Source: Saururus chinensis
Taxonomy: Eukaryota > Streptophyta > Magnoliopsida > Piperales > Saururaceae
DNA: 64,000 nt
Direction of reading: 5' to 3'
Assembly (NCBI GenBank): GCA_035235625.1
Contig: CP141140.1
Location: forward strand, 6,592,685 to 6,656,684
The notes under the pieces: model-generated
What the model was told of the DNA's origin: nothing
The model's input: only the letters and a program-made list of their open reading frames with translations
Databases searched by the model: none
Shown: piece by piece, positions 1 to 12,500 of the stretch
Layout of the letters: each line of letters starts with the position of its first letter
Numbering within the stretch: position 1 is the stretch's first letter
Made by a program: the position numbers and the translations under genes

Positions 1-330
1 CTAACTATATACCTAATAGTCACTTACTTTATTTTATGACCTTGAAACATTTCATTCCCATCGCCCAAACAAAACCAACTATATACCCAACAGTCACTTA
101 CCTTATTTTATAACCTTAAAATATTACATTCCCAGGGCCCAAATGAAAAATATTACATTCCCAAGGCCCAAAGAAATTGAGTATATAGCTAACAATCACT
201 TTCTTTATTTTATGATCTTAGAATATTCAATTTCTAAGGCCCAGAGGAAACTAACTAGATATAATTTTCTTTATGTCATTTATTTTACCCAACCTTTACT
301 TCTTTTATGCATTTTGATCTATCTCAATTC
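1..330. repeat. Diverged tandem repeats, about 75 bp unit
   Basis: Three to four degenerate copies of a unit reading roughly AACTATATACC...AATCACTT...TTTATTTTATGA...GGCCCA follow one another. The clearest copies start near 2, 76 and 178. They sit just upstream of a decayed hAT transposase and may be its subterminal repeats, which is inference. The left edge is cut by the window start. No gene is seen here. Confidence 0.55.
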
Positions 331-511
331 TCGGTTGTCAAAGACAAGACAACTCTCTCATCTCTCTTGAATTTAAAGATTATTGGTCACATCAATCTTT
401 TCTTTAGATTTTTGTGTATATTTTTTAAGCTATGTTTCTATTTTCTTATGATTTGATCGTAGTTTTATATTTCAAGGCCTTTGTTTAACTTGCAAACATA
501 TAATAATAAAT

Positions 512-1733
512 ATGTCTAGTAGAAAATATAAATCTAGGTATAAAAAACTTAAAAAAGAGAGTAGATAAATTAATTCAATCTAAAAAAGTAGCCCTTGATA
601 AATTTGTAACAAGTAATAAACAAGATTTAACTGAAAGCTTAAGCATAAATTTAGTAATTGAACAACTAATTTTTAAAAAACTAGAAGATAATGAATTAGC
701 AAAAGAAAATGATACTGATGAGCATAATAAACTATCAAGTTCTAATCCTAATGAAGAAAATAAAAAAAATAGAAGAAAATGAAAAGATGAATGAAATAGA
801 TAAACAAGATGAAGACTTTAATAAAATATCTCATTCTATTTCTTTTAACATTTATGATCCAAGACAGTGGGTAAATATTGATACAAAGTTAAAAAAATTA
901 TTAGTAAAAAGATGTACAATTAGAAAAAATATATGATTTTTCTTAAAGATAAAGACTCTAGACATTTTTCAACTACATATTACATTCTAAACTACCAAGT
1001 TGAGAAAAATATGATAGAAAATGGCAACTATATTTAAAAGATTTAGATAAAGTATATTATTTTCGTTGCAAGTTTTTAATTCAAAACCTACTCCAAGTCA
1101 ATTAGTCAATGAAGGAACAAAAGATTGAAAAAATCTTAGCATTGAGCTTAAAAGTCATGAGATGCCTAATGAAACCATAACTAACATTAATACTTAGGTG
1201 GATATAGAAATAAGATTATTAAAAAATAGAACAATTGATAAGGATATCCAAGAACAAATTAATAAAGAGAAAGAGCATTGAAAAAAAATACTATTAAGAA
1301 TTGTTGTTGTTGTTACGAATATTGCAAACAATAAATTGACATTTTGTGAAAAAAATGAGAAGATCTATTGAGATAATAATGAAAATATTTTAAGCCTAAT
1401 TGAAATAATTGCATAATTTGATCCAATCATACCATAACATATTTAACGCATTCAACATGGTGAAATTCATAATCATAATGGTGATGTGTTGATATTTCAA
1501 CTAGTCTAATAAAAATAAATAAATGTTTTATAGAATTTTTAAAGGTAGATAATACATCAAAAAAATAATTTTTTAATTAACTTATAAATGCTATGAAAAC
1601 AATCAGGTGTACAAAAAAGTCTATTATAAATAAATTTTAGAGCATTTTACATAGTGGTCATCATAATCTTAATATAGTACTTTGTGAAATGACTAATTCT
1701 TGTCTTAAAGCTATATATATTTTAAGAGTAATG

Positions 1734-1781
<48 letters not shown>

Positions 1782-2815
1782 TCAATCTTCTACAAATAGA
1801 TGTAAAATTTTACAATATAATGTTTATGTCTTAGGTATTTAATCCTTGTTACAAGCACATTGGGAAAGTTGTGTTAATAATCAATAAAATTTCAAGCTCG
1901 AGGGTTGAGAGATGTTTTACTTCAATTAGTACAAATAATTGAAGATCCTAAGATAAAGAATGAAGCTAGATGTTTAACAACATATAAGTTCAAATTTTTT
2001 GAATTTGTTAAGCATGATAATTTGGTATGATATATTATTTGTTGTTAACTATGTTAGTGAAGATTTACAATCTAAAGACATACACATTGGTGTTGCTCTA
2101 TGTCAATTGAAGGAACTTATTTCTTATTTAGAAAAATATAGAGAAAATAGTTTCGCTCTAAAAAGATTGCAAGTGAAATGGAAGTTGAACCTATATTTAA
2201 TGTTAAACGTGTGATTTGTGAGAAAAAATAATTTGATGAAAATGTTAATAACAAGGTAATGCAATCACGAGAAGAATATTTTAATATTAATTTTACATAA
2301 ATAGTAGACCAACCTGTTTCTTCCATTAAGAGTAGATTTGAATAATTTCAAATATATGAGGATATTTTACTTTGAAAAAATTTTAAAATCATTAGATAAT
2401 GATAGTTTGAGGAAAAGTTGTCATAATATAAAAATATTGTATAAAACATGACATGTTTGATGATATTGATAATTTAGATTTGTTTTTAGGATTAAAGATT
2501 TTTAAAAAAATTATGCAAATACAAACACTTACCCCAATTGAAAGTCTAAACTATATAAAAAAAATTAGATTTTTTTAATCATGTATTGCTTATAGGATAT
2601 TATTGACAATACATATAGCTGTTGTTTTTACATAAAGAAAGTTTTTTTAAAAATTAAAATTAATAAAACCTTACTTATGATCGATGATGTTACAATAAAG
2701 ACTAAGTGGGTTAGCAATCATATCTATTGAAAATGATATGTTAGCAAAACTTGACTATAATAATTTATTTAGTAAATTTGCCACTCAAAGAGCAAGAAGA
2801 ATAAATTTTAAGTAA
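512..2815 (+). pseudogene. Decayed hAT transposase, TTF/ZMYM1-like
   Basis: A full-length but broken hAT transposase is readable across frames. It starts with MSSRKYKSRYKKLKKE at 512, followed by a frame change near 563 into VDKLIQSKK...ALDKFVTSNKQ. Then come IYDPRQW and KLKKLLVKR (about 850-915), a stretch like the TTF zinc-finger domain (KDLDKVY at about 1035-1060), INKEKEHWKKILLRIVVVV (about 1258-1320) and DILFVVNYVSEDLQSKDIHI (about 2030-2090). The hAT C-terminal dimerisation segment IAYRILLTIHIAVVF lies at about 2583-2630, with a later GLAIISIENDM-like stretch near 2710-2740. These are family landmarks of the plant 'zinc finger MYM-type protein 1-like' hAT group, recognised from memory. 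Many in-frame stops and several frame changes mean it cannot encode a working enzyme. It is a plain DNA transposon remnant. Confidence 0.7.
1738..1777. repeat. (TA)n microsatellite
   Basis: About twenty uninterrupted TA units lie inside the decayed hAT transposase region, interrupting its coding-like sequence. Confidence 0.95.
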
Positions 2816-3125
2816 ATTTATTTAATTAACATATTAATATTACATTGAATTTTAGAAACTTATAATATAAATTTTACTTAAGGCCCCCAATTACATTGAG
2901 TTGGCTATGAGCCCACCCCTCTTAACATGGTGGATATCTATCGTATGCATATAGGCAGGCTGGGTTGGCTAAAACGAGGGGTACTCATTCTATTAAAAAT
3001 TGTAATGAATATTAATCTTCCTATTTCCCAAGTCAAATTATATTTTTTAATTTGGCAAGCTAAATCATACTGCTCGAGTTGATTTATAGTATCTTCTAAA
3101 CAATTAACAATATATGTATATTGAA

Positions 3126-3345
3126 AATAGGGGTGGCAGAAGTGTGGGATGCACATGGACGGGCCGCAGCTCACGCGTCCCGTGGGCAACGAGGGTAGTC
3201 CCAACCCTTAGGCCATATTGTCCCCATTAAAAAAAAAACTAATACGAGGGGGGGTTACAAAATTGACACCCCCTCAAAAAGACAATTTCAACTTAGCAAT
3301 CAAATAACGGTTCAAGGGTAGGAGAGAGATCATATCAAAATGTAG
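3126..3345. mobile_element. hAT end fragment
   Basis: It starts TAGGGGTGGCAGAAGTGTGG, followed by GC-rich GGGCCGC...GTGGGCAACG sequence typical of plant hAT subterminal DNA. The part from about 3225 to 3345 (ACAAAATTGACACC, AAAGACAATTT, CAATCAAATA.CGGT, GGGTAGGAGAGAG) matches about 7830-7900 in the hAT fragment further right. The two are therefore remains of one family. No transposase is visible here. Confidence 0.55.
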
Positions 3346-4092
3346 TTATGCTTAATAACTAAGGCCACTTAATAAACATAGTATCATATATGTAATACTT
3401 AAGTATTTTCAATATAGATCCCTATATTATAGTCAATGTAGAAAATGAAAGTACTGACAACAAATCATTCTTTCATGAGATCCGATGAATCATTCAAAGT
3501 TACATAAACCATTATTAATAGAATCCGATAGATTTGATAAATTATTCATAAACAAAATCAAATAAATCATTTACAAAATTGGATTAATTCTTATTCACAT
3601 AATGTCACCGATACTAAAGTGATATACACCCATGCTCATGGGGCAATGAGATCATAACAAAATGGATATTTCCACGATATCCTATTTTATAAGTGCACCA
3701 TATGCCTAAATAGACAATATCTAAAAGTCATAACTCTAATACCTTTTATGTTTTATACCAAATAACATCCCTTTAAATCCGATCATAATAATTCAAAAGT
3801 TTGAAAGGTAGAGACCCAAAACCAATGAAGAACTCATCAAACAATCATGTCATTTAGCATCTTAATAAAACATTCATTACATGCATCCTTACATAATTTT
3901 GAAACCATATAAGTAAACTACTTAAGAAATATATGCATTTTTTTAAATAAGCATGCATTAAAATTATAAAGTCATAAACGCTTACTCCCCTTAGATTTTT
4001 AGAGGTTGTGGTGGTCGGAACCTCCCTTTCATTAAAAATGTTCTCCTTTTGACATTTGGTTCCGAAGACGGGCAAAACCTCCCCTTAATACG
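3346..4092. other. No gene seen; possible LTR-derived DNA
   Basis: AT-rich and non-coding in all frames of any length. It contains ATGCTCATGGGGCA near 3632, a motif that also occurs near 49852 inside the solo LTR. This suggests an old fragment of a related long LTR. That is inference from one shared motif. Confidence 0.3.
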
Positions 4093-5524
4093 TGTAACAC
4101 TCGAGAATTTTCTAAATTCCGTACACTTGGCAATGTGGATATAAGTAAGTCCGACCTTTAGGTCTTCTTGGTATAATAATTTACTCTATATAAGGAGTTT
4201 GGATATGAAATTTTATTATTTAATAGTAGATACATAAAGAGCTTTGTAGATCTTCTAAGAGGACGCAATTTGAAGTTCGAATGAGGACATTATGATAGAT
4301 CAAACATCAAGGAAGTTTTTGAGTATATGTGGAAAATAATGAATTTAACCTTTTGTCATTCTAAGTGTAATAACTTATTATGTGTGTTGAATTTAAGTGT
4401 GAAACTTTAAATATAGAAACTAGAAAAATATAGCTTCTGAACACATCTAAGAATTTATAAATTGGAGTTTGGATGAAGGAGTTATGATTGTTTGAATTTT
4501 AACATGAGGTGCAATAATGACTTGTAGATGGCTGCTAATCTGACCCTTGGTTATTTTTAAGGTTATAACTTTTTATACATGATGAGTCAAAAAATTTATG
4601 AATTAGAGATTACGCATAATATCTTGGTAAAGCCACCAAGAAGGTGCTAATCGGAGTTTGTATGAGAAATTTATGGTCGTTAGAAGTTAGGATTTTGCAC
4701 AATTAAAAGTTACTATCGGCAAGTTCATAGACGTGTCGACGACATTGCCTATAGTTATGGGTAGTTTTGTGGTTTCACTCAAAAACCATATAGTTTAATA
4801 GAGTTAAACCAGCATTTCATCCCATTTCCTTTATAAGTGATTTTTGAGGCCTTTAGACTTCATTACTTTTAGATAAAACCTATCCAAATGAAGAAGGAGA
4901 AGATCAATGACTCTCCAAATTAAGAGAAATTAAGGGAATGAGTATATTTCTGCTGGGATTAGTCGGCATCACACATGAGAAAAGATTTTATGACATGAAA
5001 TTGGTCGGATTCTTAACCTTGTACTATGATTTAATATAGAACATGCATGTATGATTTGAATTATGAAATTATTAGATATGAAAACATGAAAATAAGATTC
5101 ATTGTAAATTCATGTCATGGTAATATTGAGAAATCATGATTTTATGTTGGACTCCAAACCTTGACTCCATGCTTTAGTTTTGAAGTGCTTGCATGAGATA
5201 TGTTATGATTACTTGTATAATATGAAAGCATGTAAAAGATAATTTTTGAGATTTTATCATGATTATGTTATAAATATCATATTTTTTTCATGTTTAATGA
5301 TCAATTGATAGTAAGAATCATTATTTGTCATTATAGAAAGGTTATGTATGAGAATGATTATGATATGAAGTGATTTGAAGTTGGAACAATTTTTATTATT
5401 TCATCCCGACCATCGGCATGTCATTGACACATGAGTGACATTGTGGGTGTAATAGAGGAGATGACAATGCTGATATTGATAAGCAGTGACACATCAGTGT
5501 GTTATTGAGGGTCACCAACAGTAA

Positions 5525-6062
5525 GGTCTATGCGTCGGTGAGGTGTCAATGAGGATGGTTATCCTTGTCATCCCACTGTTAGCAAGAGATCGATACGTCG
5601 ATGGGTTACTAATGATCATCAGTGACTTGGACAACATGTCGATGAGTCCACCGCCAACAAGTTGGTTATGGGTGATGAGAATCGACATGTCGATGTGTAA
5701 CCGACATGTGACTAGCATTGAGGTTGATGTGTCAGTGAGGTGTCGATGAAGATGGTTGTCCTTGCCATCCCACTATTGGCAAGGGTTTGACGCTTCAATG
5801 AGTTACGATGATCAGTGGTAACTTGGCTGACATGTCGATGAGCCCACCGACAACAAACAATTTTTGGGTGATGAGAATTGACATGTCGGTATGTAACCAA
5901 CAGGTCACCGACATTGAGGTCAACACATTAGTAAGGCGTCAATGAGGATGGTTGTCCTTTCCATCCCATTGTCAGCAAGGGTTTGACGCGTTGATGAGTT
6001 ACTAATGGTCATCATGACTTAATTGACACTTCGATGAGTTACCCACAATATGTCAGTTTTGG
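5525..6062. repeat. 196-bp tandem repeat, about 2.7 copies
   Basis: Copies begin at 5525, 5722 and 5918 with GGTC/TATG..TCGGTGAGG and continue through ATGAGGATGGTT.TCCTT, CATCCCA.TGT.AGCAAG and GACATGTCGATGAG. Periods are 197 and 196 bp. CGATG/CGACATGTCG words recur within each unit. Short open frames here are shadows of the repeat, not genes. Confidence 0.85.
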
Positions 6063-6176
6063 GTATTTTTAGCATTAATTGTTATGAAGGTTAGGCTATT
6101 ATTATGAGAAGTAATAACATGTTATTTAATGCATGAATCACAATTATATATGATGATGCAATGAATTATAATTGGG

Positions 6177-6375
6177 TGTATGTACCCTTGCATATGAATA
6201 TCCTTGTAATGGATTGCATCCCTAAGATTGATGTCTTTTGGCGTAAGAGGTCGAAGGAACCCTCAGTGCATTATATGTACCCTTATGTGTGAATATCTTT
6301 GTGATGTACTGCATCCCCAAGACTGGTGTCTTTTGGCATAAGAGGCCGGTGGAACTCTCAATACATTGGTTCGCC
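6177..6375. repeat. About 98-bp tandem repeat, 2 copies
   Basis: Two copies of a unit containing ATGTACCCTT, GTGAATATC, ATTGCATCCC.AAGA, GATGTCTTTTGGC and TAAGAGG, starting near 6179 and 6277. It lies downstream of the 196-bp array in the same probable LTR. Confidence 0.8.
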
Positions 6376-7130
6376 TAGTGTGCCTTTAGCCACATAGACA
6401 AAAGACATAAAAAGTTTGATATGAAATAGGACCAAGATCTTCTGACTCTCTAATGATGAGATTTATACACAACTGCTTTCTTGGCCTGGGAGTTGTGTTT
6501 TAATAGACTAGAATATTAAAAGATGTCAGGTCCTGCACATCGCAATACAAGAGATTTCTATGATTATGGAAGTCGAAACTTCAACTACTTATGTCCTTGA
6601 GCTCCTATGGGCCTTAGCTTTATAGCATGGATAAAGTAGGCATATTTGAGGTTGGTGGTTAGTAGTTCATGGTTTAGTAAGGTGAGGTTGTATTCTTAGA
6701 TGTGGCTACCGTGTCACAGAGAACCTTTGACGTACACTTATGAAGTTGAAGACTCTTGTATACGAGTCACGTTATAATAATGAAATCACGAGAAAAAATA
6801 TTTGTGAATATTTTGCTTATTTCACTTATGTATAGCGATGATGATGTTTTATGGTAAATATGATAGTTGGTAATTTTATGATGATATAATGTAATTATGT
6901 GCATGATTATTACATAGTACTTGTTTAGCCATCTCATTGGGTATATTCTTATATTTAAACATTCGGGTGATGCAGGTTCCTTATAGGGTTAAAGTAACTT
7001 TAGGATTTTGCATGTATAGTAAGGGTGATCTTGTTAGGCCACTTTACATGTTTAATGTCTTCTTACTTTAAGATAGATGACTTTAGCCATTTGAATGTCA
7101 ATATGTTTGTATTTGTGCATATCATTAAAC

Positions 7131-7593
7131 TTCATTTCAAATTATATTGGAAACTACCATAATGCATAACAACAGAAATCATGATCTAATTAATTGTTGT
7201 ACTACCATTAAATTAACACTATCTCATATAACAAATTTCTATGCAAAATCATGGTTCAAACATTGAAAATAACTTACACTTCCTAAAACATGCACCTTTT
7301 AAACCCTTTCTCCTCGACAAGCCATATGTCAAGTTCTCAAAATTCAACATTTTTCTCCCTTAGATCTCTAGCTTTTTACATGATCGAGGTCTCCCTTCTT
7401 GACTAAAAATCACATCAACGATAACACTCAATATAATGTTTTATATTGTGGACAACTCAAGGAAAAGTAAATAAAAATATATAAAAATTCTTAGGTATTT
7501 TGATGGACTCATCCTTAAACAAGAACTATGTATCTCTACCTCTAGCTTCGAAGTGCGATGAAGTGGAATAAAAAGAAGAAAGAGGAGGATATC
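7131..7593. other. No gene seen
   Basis: AT-rich sequence without coding signal. It separates the probable long LTR from the hAT fragment. Confidence 0.5.
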
Positions 7594-8880
7594 ACAATTA
7601 GGGGTGGGCAAAGTGCGGGCTGCCCACAGGCAGCCCGCAGGCCCGCACCAGTGGGCTTGCCCCAGCCTGGCCCATTGGATCAGTGGGACTAGCCCAGCCC
7701 AACCCGCCATTGGGGCAAACACCCCAACCACTCTCAAGTCGTTGGGGGCTTAGCCCCCAACAGTAAGTTTGGGGCAATGCCCCCTCAATTTTTTTTTAAA
7801 AATAAACTAACTAATTTTTTTTACAAAATTATCACTCCCACATAAAGACAATTTTAACCCCAATAACAATCAAATAGCGGTCATATTCAAGGATAAGAGA
7901 GGTAATTATTACATTTAAAAATCTATAAATAGGGCAGAGTTTAAACGTCTCTTTACCATTCCCTCTACTATCTAAGTCTTTCTTTCTTCTCTCCTCTCAT
8001 ATTCTCAAGCTCTTAATTTTTATTTTTAATTAAAATTTAAAATTAAGCTCTCACACTCTCAAGCCTCAAGATTCAAGTTCTTAATTCTCAAGCTTTCTCC
8101 TCCTCCTCAAGTATGTAATTGACAACTCAAGTCTAAACTCTCGAGCTTCAAGGTATGTAAAAATGATTTAATAATTTAATTTACCTCTTATTTCTTTTAC
8201 TATTTTTTGTTTGTTTTAAAGAATATGGAATCCTAATAAACCTGTAATGCCTCTTTCTCCTTGGTTGCCCCCTGTAAGTCCAACCACTAATTTTTTCAGA
8301 AGGTGGAATTCCTAACATAAATGAAACTGACTATGAAGGAATTCTACTAATGCCTTCGATGGTTAGGGAGAAAAAGAAGTGACAACTTTTTATATTGTGT
8401 TGCCATATGAATAAAATTAGGTCGGACGACCCTAATAACCCCAACAAGTTCATCCTCAAAGCTGAATGTAATTAATTTTAAAAAATTCTAAGTGTGGAAG
8501 GGGCAGGAGGGGGTACCAAATATCTTCTTTGTCATGCTAAATCATGCTCGCCAAACATGGATCGAAGGACCCCAAATAAGCACAGTTAAGTTTCATGATT
8601 GCATTTTCAACCTCTCTTAGTATTTTATTTTTAAGCAAGATATAAATCAGAGGCAACTTTGTGAATTACATTGTGCGCACCGAACAACCCTTCTCTTTCG
8701 CCAACAATGCCAAGTTCGAGAGGTATGTGAAGGAAGCTCTCAACATGGCCTTCAACAAAATCTCACGCACTACATTAATGAGAGATATTTTCAAGCTACA
8801 CAAGGAGTATGAGATAGAACTTATGAAAACCCCACAAATAATTCTTGGTAAAATTGCTCTAAATTCTAATATTTAGACTT
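7594..8880 (+). mobile_element. hAT transposon fragment with BED-type transposase start
   Basis: It opens with TTAGGGGTGGGCAAAGTGCG and runs of GGGCTGCCC/GCAGCCCGC/GGGGCAATGCCCC, typical hAT terminal and subterminal DNA. Around 8395-8580 a decayed BED zinc-finger-like stretch is readable (GTKYLLCHAKSC). At 8661-8876 an open frame reads RTEQPFSFANNAKFERYVKE, then KISRTTLMRDIFKLHKEYE. This is the conserved hAT transposase segment just after the BED finger. The catalytic region and C-terminal dimerisation domain are missing, so the copy is 5'-only or decayed. The right end was not found. Confidence 0.65.
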
Positions 8881-9382
8881 AGTACCATTTTCACTAATGT
8901 GTGTTAGCATGTGCTCTATTAATCCCATAGATGAAGGGCTCCTATGCATTCTTAACGCTGGGCTCATTGCTAGAGTTAAACATTAAAAACGCTTCCCTAC
9001 CTATTCCATCTAGTAGTTTGGTATATCCTTCCACCCGTCAGGAAATTATAAAAACCAGACATACCCCACTACCACTACAATGAGGCTATTTAATTTTCTC
9101 TTGAATTTTGATGGTAACTTTGAATAAATGGATGTGGCTAATTTACCGTGACAATTTGTCATTATAGTAGGACCAAAATGTTGGGCCCAGCCAGTCCTCC
9201 TACGTGGGCCTCACCCTCTTCTTGTGGCCATGCTACGTGGGCCTTTCTAATCACCAAACAGAAGACAGAAGCTACAATCGTAGAAAAGTAGGGGAAGATG
9301 CAAGAGCAAGTAAAAGTAGGTCTGTAAAAGCCCACAATCCGTCTATACAAAGGAGAGCACTAGTCCTAATCCGTCCTCTCTG
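8881..9382. other. RAD23 upstream region
   Basis: No coding signal is visible. It contains two nearby CTACGTGGGCC words (about 9200 and 9233), an ACGT-core motif type bound by plant bZIP factors. A regulatory role is inference. The RAD23 TATA box follows directly. Confidence 0.4.
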
Positions 9383-9390
9383 TATAAATA
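9383..9390 (+). promoter_or_regulatory. TATA box of RAD23
   Basis: TATAAATA lies about 150 bp before the RAD23 start codon. It is followed by a pyrimidine-rich leader (TCTCTCCTTGC, CTTTCTCTTTTTATCC), as in many strongly expressed plant genes. The expected transcription start is about 30 bp downstream, near 9415-9420, which is inference. Confidence 0.6.
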
Positions 9391-9538
9391 ATATCCTCAC
9401 CCAACTCGCTCTGTTTTCTCTCCTTGCTTGCTGCTTTCGGTTCCTCTCCCTTCCTAACCAAGTTCTCCTCTTTCTCTTTTTATCCTCGCTTTTTCTTCTA
9501 CTGGACTTGTTCGGACAGGGAGGTGCGGATCGAACAAG

Positions 9539-12500
9539 ATGAAGGTTTTCGTGAAGACGCTCAAGGGCACCCACTTCGAGATCGAAGTGAATCCCGAAGA
9601 CACGGTATTTTCAGTCTCTTCTCCTTCTCCCCTTTCCCCACCCACTTCAATTCTCTTTTTGTTTTTTATTATGGTCTCTTTTGGGAAGACGATTTGTGTT
9701 TTTTTCTTTTTGAGTATGGGAAATCTCTTGGTTTAGATGGAGCAGGAAAGATGAATTGTTAGATTTGCGCGCGGATTGAGATATCGTTATTAACTGGTAA
9801 AGGATTTTGGATTCTCTGATCTGGGCTGTGGGAATTCATTTTCCGTGGTTGAAATTCGGCAGTCTATTAAAGTATGTCGATCATTTAATGGGGTTTTCTG
9901 CTGTATTCTTCTGATAGATAAATCTTCTTATCGAACTTCTCTCAATTGTTTTTGTTGTGGAAACCTTGCGATATGGATTTAGATTTTATTTTTCTCCTTC
10001 AGTTGAATTGAGAATTCCGCTGCTAAGATTTAACAGGTATGTTGCGTGAGCTGCTTGCTAAGTTCGTCTGTTTGTCTGCGGTAGTCTGACAGATCTCATG
10101 TAGCGTTATTGTTTAACTGTTCTCTTCCACCATTAAGTGCAAATTGAGTTTTGATGTCTTCAAAACTCCTACTAACATTTAGCTTAGTGGTTACTTTTTT
10201 GGTCTTCCCAATACTGGAGGCCTGTTCTCCCATACCATTTTGATGATCAAACATGTTTTTTTTCCACCAACAAAGGACTTTTCTGTCAAAAGTTACGTAC
10301 AGATAATACATTACCTTTTTCTTCCTTCTAATAATTTGCTTGATCTCTTGATGGAAGTTACTACTAAGAATTGATATCTCCGGAAGCATTTTGGTGCATA
10401 TTTTTCCATGCTTTTGTTTACCTTCTCGAGATGAATACCTGCATTTAGGTTTATACGAAGGGGTAAATGGAGAATGTCAACTTCCGTCACTTTTTTGGTT
10501 TTTGGCATATGTTTGTTTCTCTTGGCATGACCTGACCCTCACTGAATCATCAACGTGTAAATTTTATGTACAAAGCAATAATTTTGAAAAGGAAATGTTT
10601 TTTCTGTATTTTTTTTTAATTTCTATATGTGACATTATGGGCAATCTGTTTTTGTATTGTGTTTGAAGATGGTAAACCATTGAATGGAAGACTTGAACTT
10701 TTACTGAATAAAAGATAATAAATAGCTGTTCAACATTGGATTTTAGCTGAGCAATACCTTTTTTAGTATGCCATTTGTTTGCATTCGTTGATAGTTATGT
10801 TCAAGTTAATTAAAAAATGTAAATATGTTATGATCTATCTTTATTTATTTTCAGCACAATCTGATCAATCTTTTAATTCTAAAACATTTTTTTCGTATTG
10901 CAAAGCATAAATGTCAGTGTGTCTATATCGAATTGACCATGGAATTGCTTTGGGCAGGTTGCTGACGTCAAAAAACATATAGAAACTGTTCATGGCCCTG
11001 ATGTTTACCCAAGTGCACAGCAAATGCTTATACATCAAGGGAAGGTTCTAAAAGATCCTACAAACTTGAGTGAAAACAACGTCACGGAAAATAGTTTTCT
11101 TGTTATAATGCTGACAAAGGTATATCAATTTTTTTATGAGGATTAGGCTGAAGGTGGTTTTGAAGGATAGATGATATTGACCTCATAGAAGTCTTTAATA
11201 ATGTTTTTTTTTTCCTGGAGGACTTTGTTGACCATTTAAATTGAAATTTTTGCATATCTTTTTGTTCGTTATGTATGGGGGTAAGAATGGGTTTTCTGGA
11301 TTATATTTATACTTCTTTATGAAGATTTGAAATTGGGGAAGGAAATTTACTCGAAATGCCCGACAATCTTTAATGCTACGTTGTCTGAATGTGGCAGTGA
11401 ACAAAGTTCCCGTAGAACCCCTGTTGGCCTCGTGGCTTGATTTGAATGACACAGGGTAACAGGCAGAAGGTTTTTCCACTAGGATAGCGCTAAGTCGGGT
11501 GGTATTGGACATGATATTTAGGGCTCTATTCTTAACCCACCTTCCACGTGCAAAAGGATTAAAGATATGGTCTTTTTCTGTGCACGCAGAAAATTTGTTG
11601 TATTATAGCTGCCTAGTTTGGTTATATTTGGAAATAATTTTGACTATCAGATTTACAGTTTGCTCAGACATGGTTGATCATATACCATTAATCAACCTAT
11701 GTATTGGCGTAATATTTATTTTCTTTCTTATATAATGTGTTCACTCAGCCAAAGACCTCATCAAGTGGTGCTTCAACAGCAGCAACTGCGCCTACAATTC
11801 AGGTATTCATTTATGAAACAATCATTATAGCTCATTTGGTTATGTTGGCTCTCATTTTTAGGAGAAAATACAAGGAAAGAAATGTGTTGTGTCATTATGA
11901 AAGCCTGCACATTTTGACATGTTTGATTGTGTTTTTTCTATTGCAAGTGATTATTGAGGAAAAGCTTTTTTTTTTTTACTTTAGTAATGCTCAAAGAGTA
12001 AATGGAATGTCTTGTGGTGTTCAACTTGTCTTGGTCAGGCATGGTTAATCATATACCATTAATATTTATTTTTTTTCTTATATTTTGTGCTCAATTGTCA
12101 GCCAAAGAGTTCGTCAAGTGGTGCCTTAACCACATCAGCTGTGCCTACAATTCAGGTATTCATTTATGAAAGAATTATTATAGCTCATTTGGTTATGTTG
12201 GCGCTCATTTTTAGGAGCAAATTCAAGGATTGAATTGTGCTGTTTCATTATGAAAGCCTGCACATTTTGACATATTTAATTGTGTTTTTGCTATTGCAAG
12301 TGATTATTAAAGAAAAGCCCCTTTTTTTTACTTAAGTAATGCTCAAAGAGTAAATGAAATGACTTGTGGTGTTCAAATGTCTTTTAGATCATTTAGACAT
12401 ATTTACAGAGATGCATGTTGTTAGAATAAATTTGTTTCAAGTATCGAGGAGTATTGTAAGTATGAGTATTACTGCTTTAGTTTTCAACAAAGTATGATTG

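Larger units (their letters stand above)
4093..7130 (+). mobile_element. Probable old long LTR (Ty3/gypsy-like)
   Basis: The left edge TGTAACACTCGAGAATTTTC closely resembles the left edge of the solo LTR at 48843 (TGTAACGCCCGAGATTTTTC). The body is non-coding and carries two tandem arrays, as long plant gypsy LTRs often do. I did not find a matching right end or target duplication, so the end given is approximate. It is a fossil with no protein parts visible. Confidence 0.4.

Noticed and set aside
5512-5900. Overlapping 60-70 codon frames on both strands
   Set aside because: They are produced by the 196-bp tandem repeat lacking stops in several frames.
9204-9762. 112-codon frames around the RAD23 start
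   Set aside because: They run through promoter, leader and intron 1 in other frames. The 9539 start gives the conserved UBL domain.
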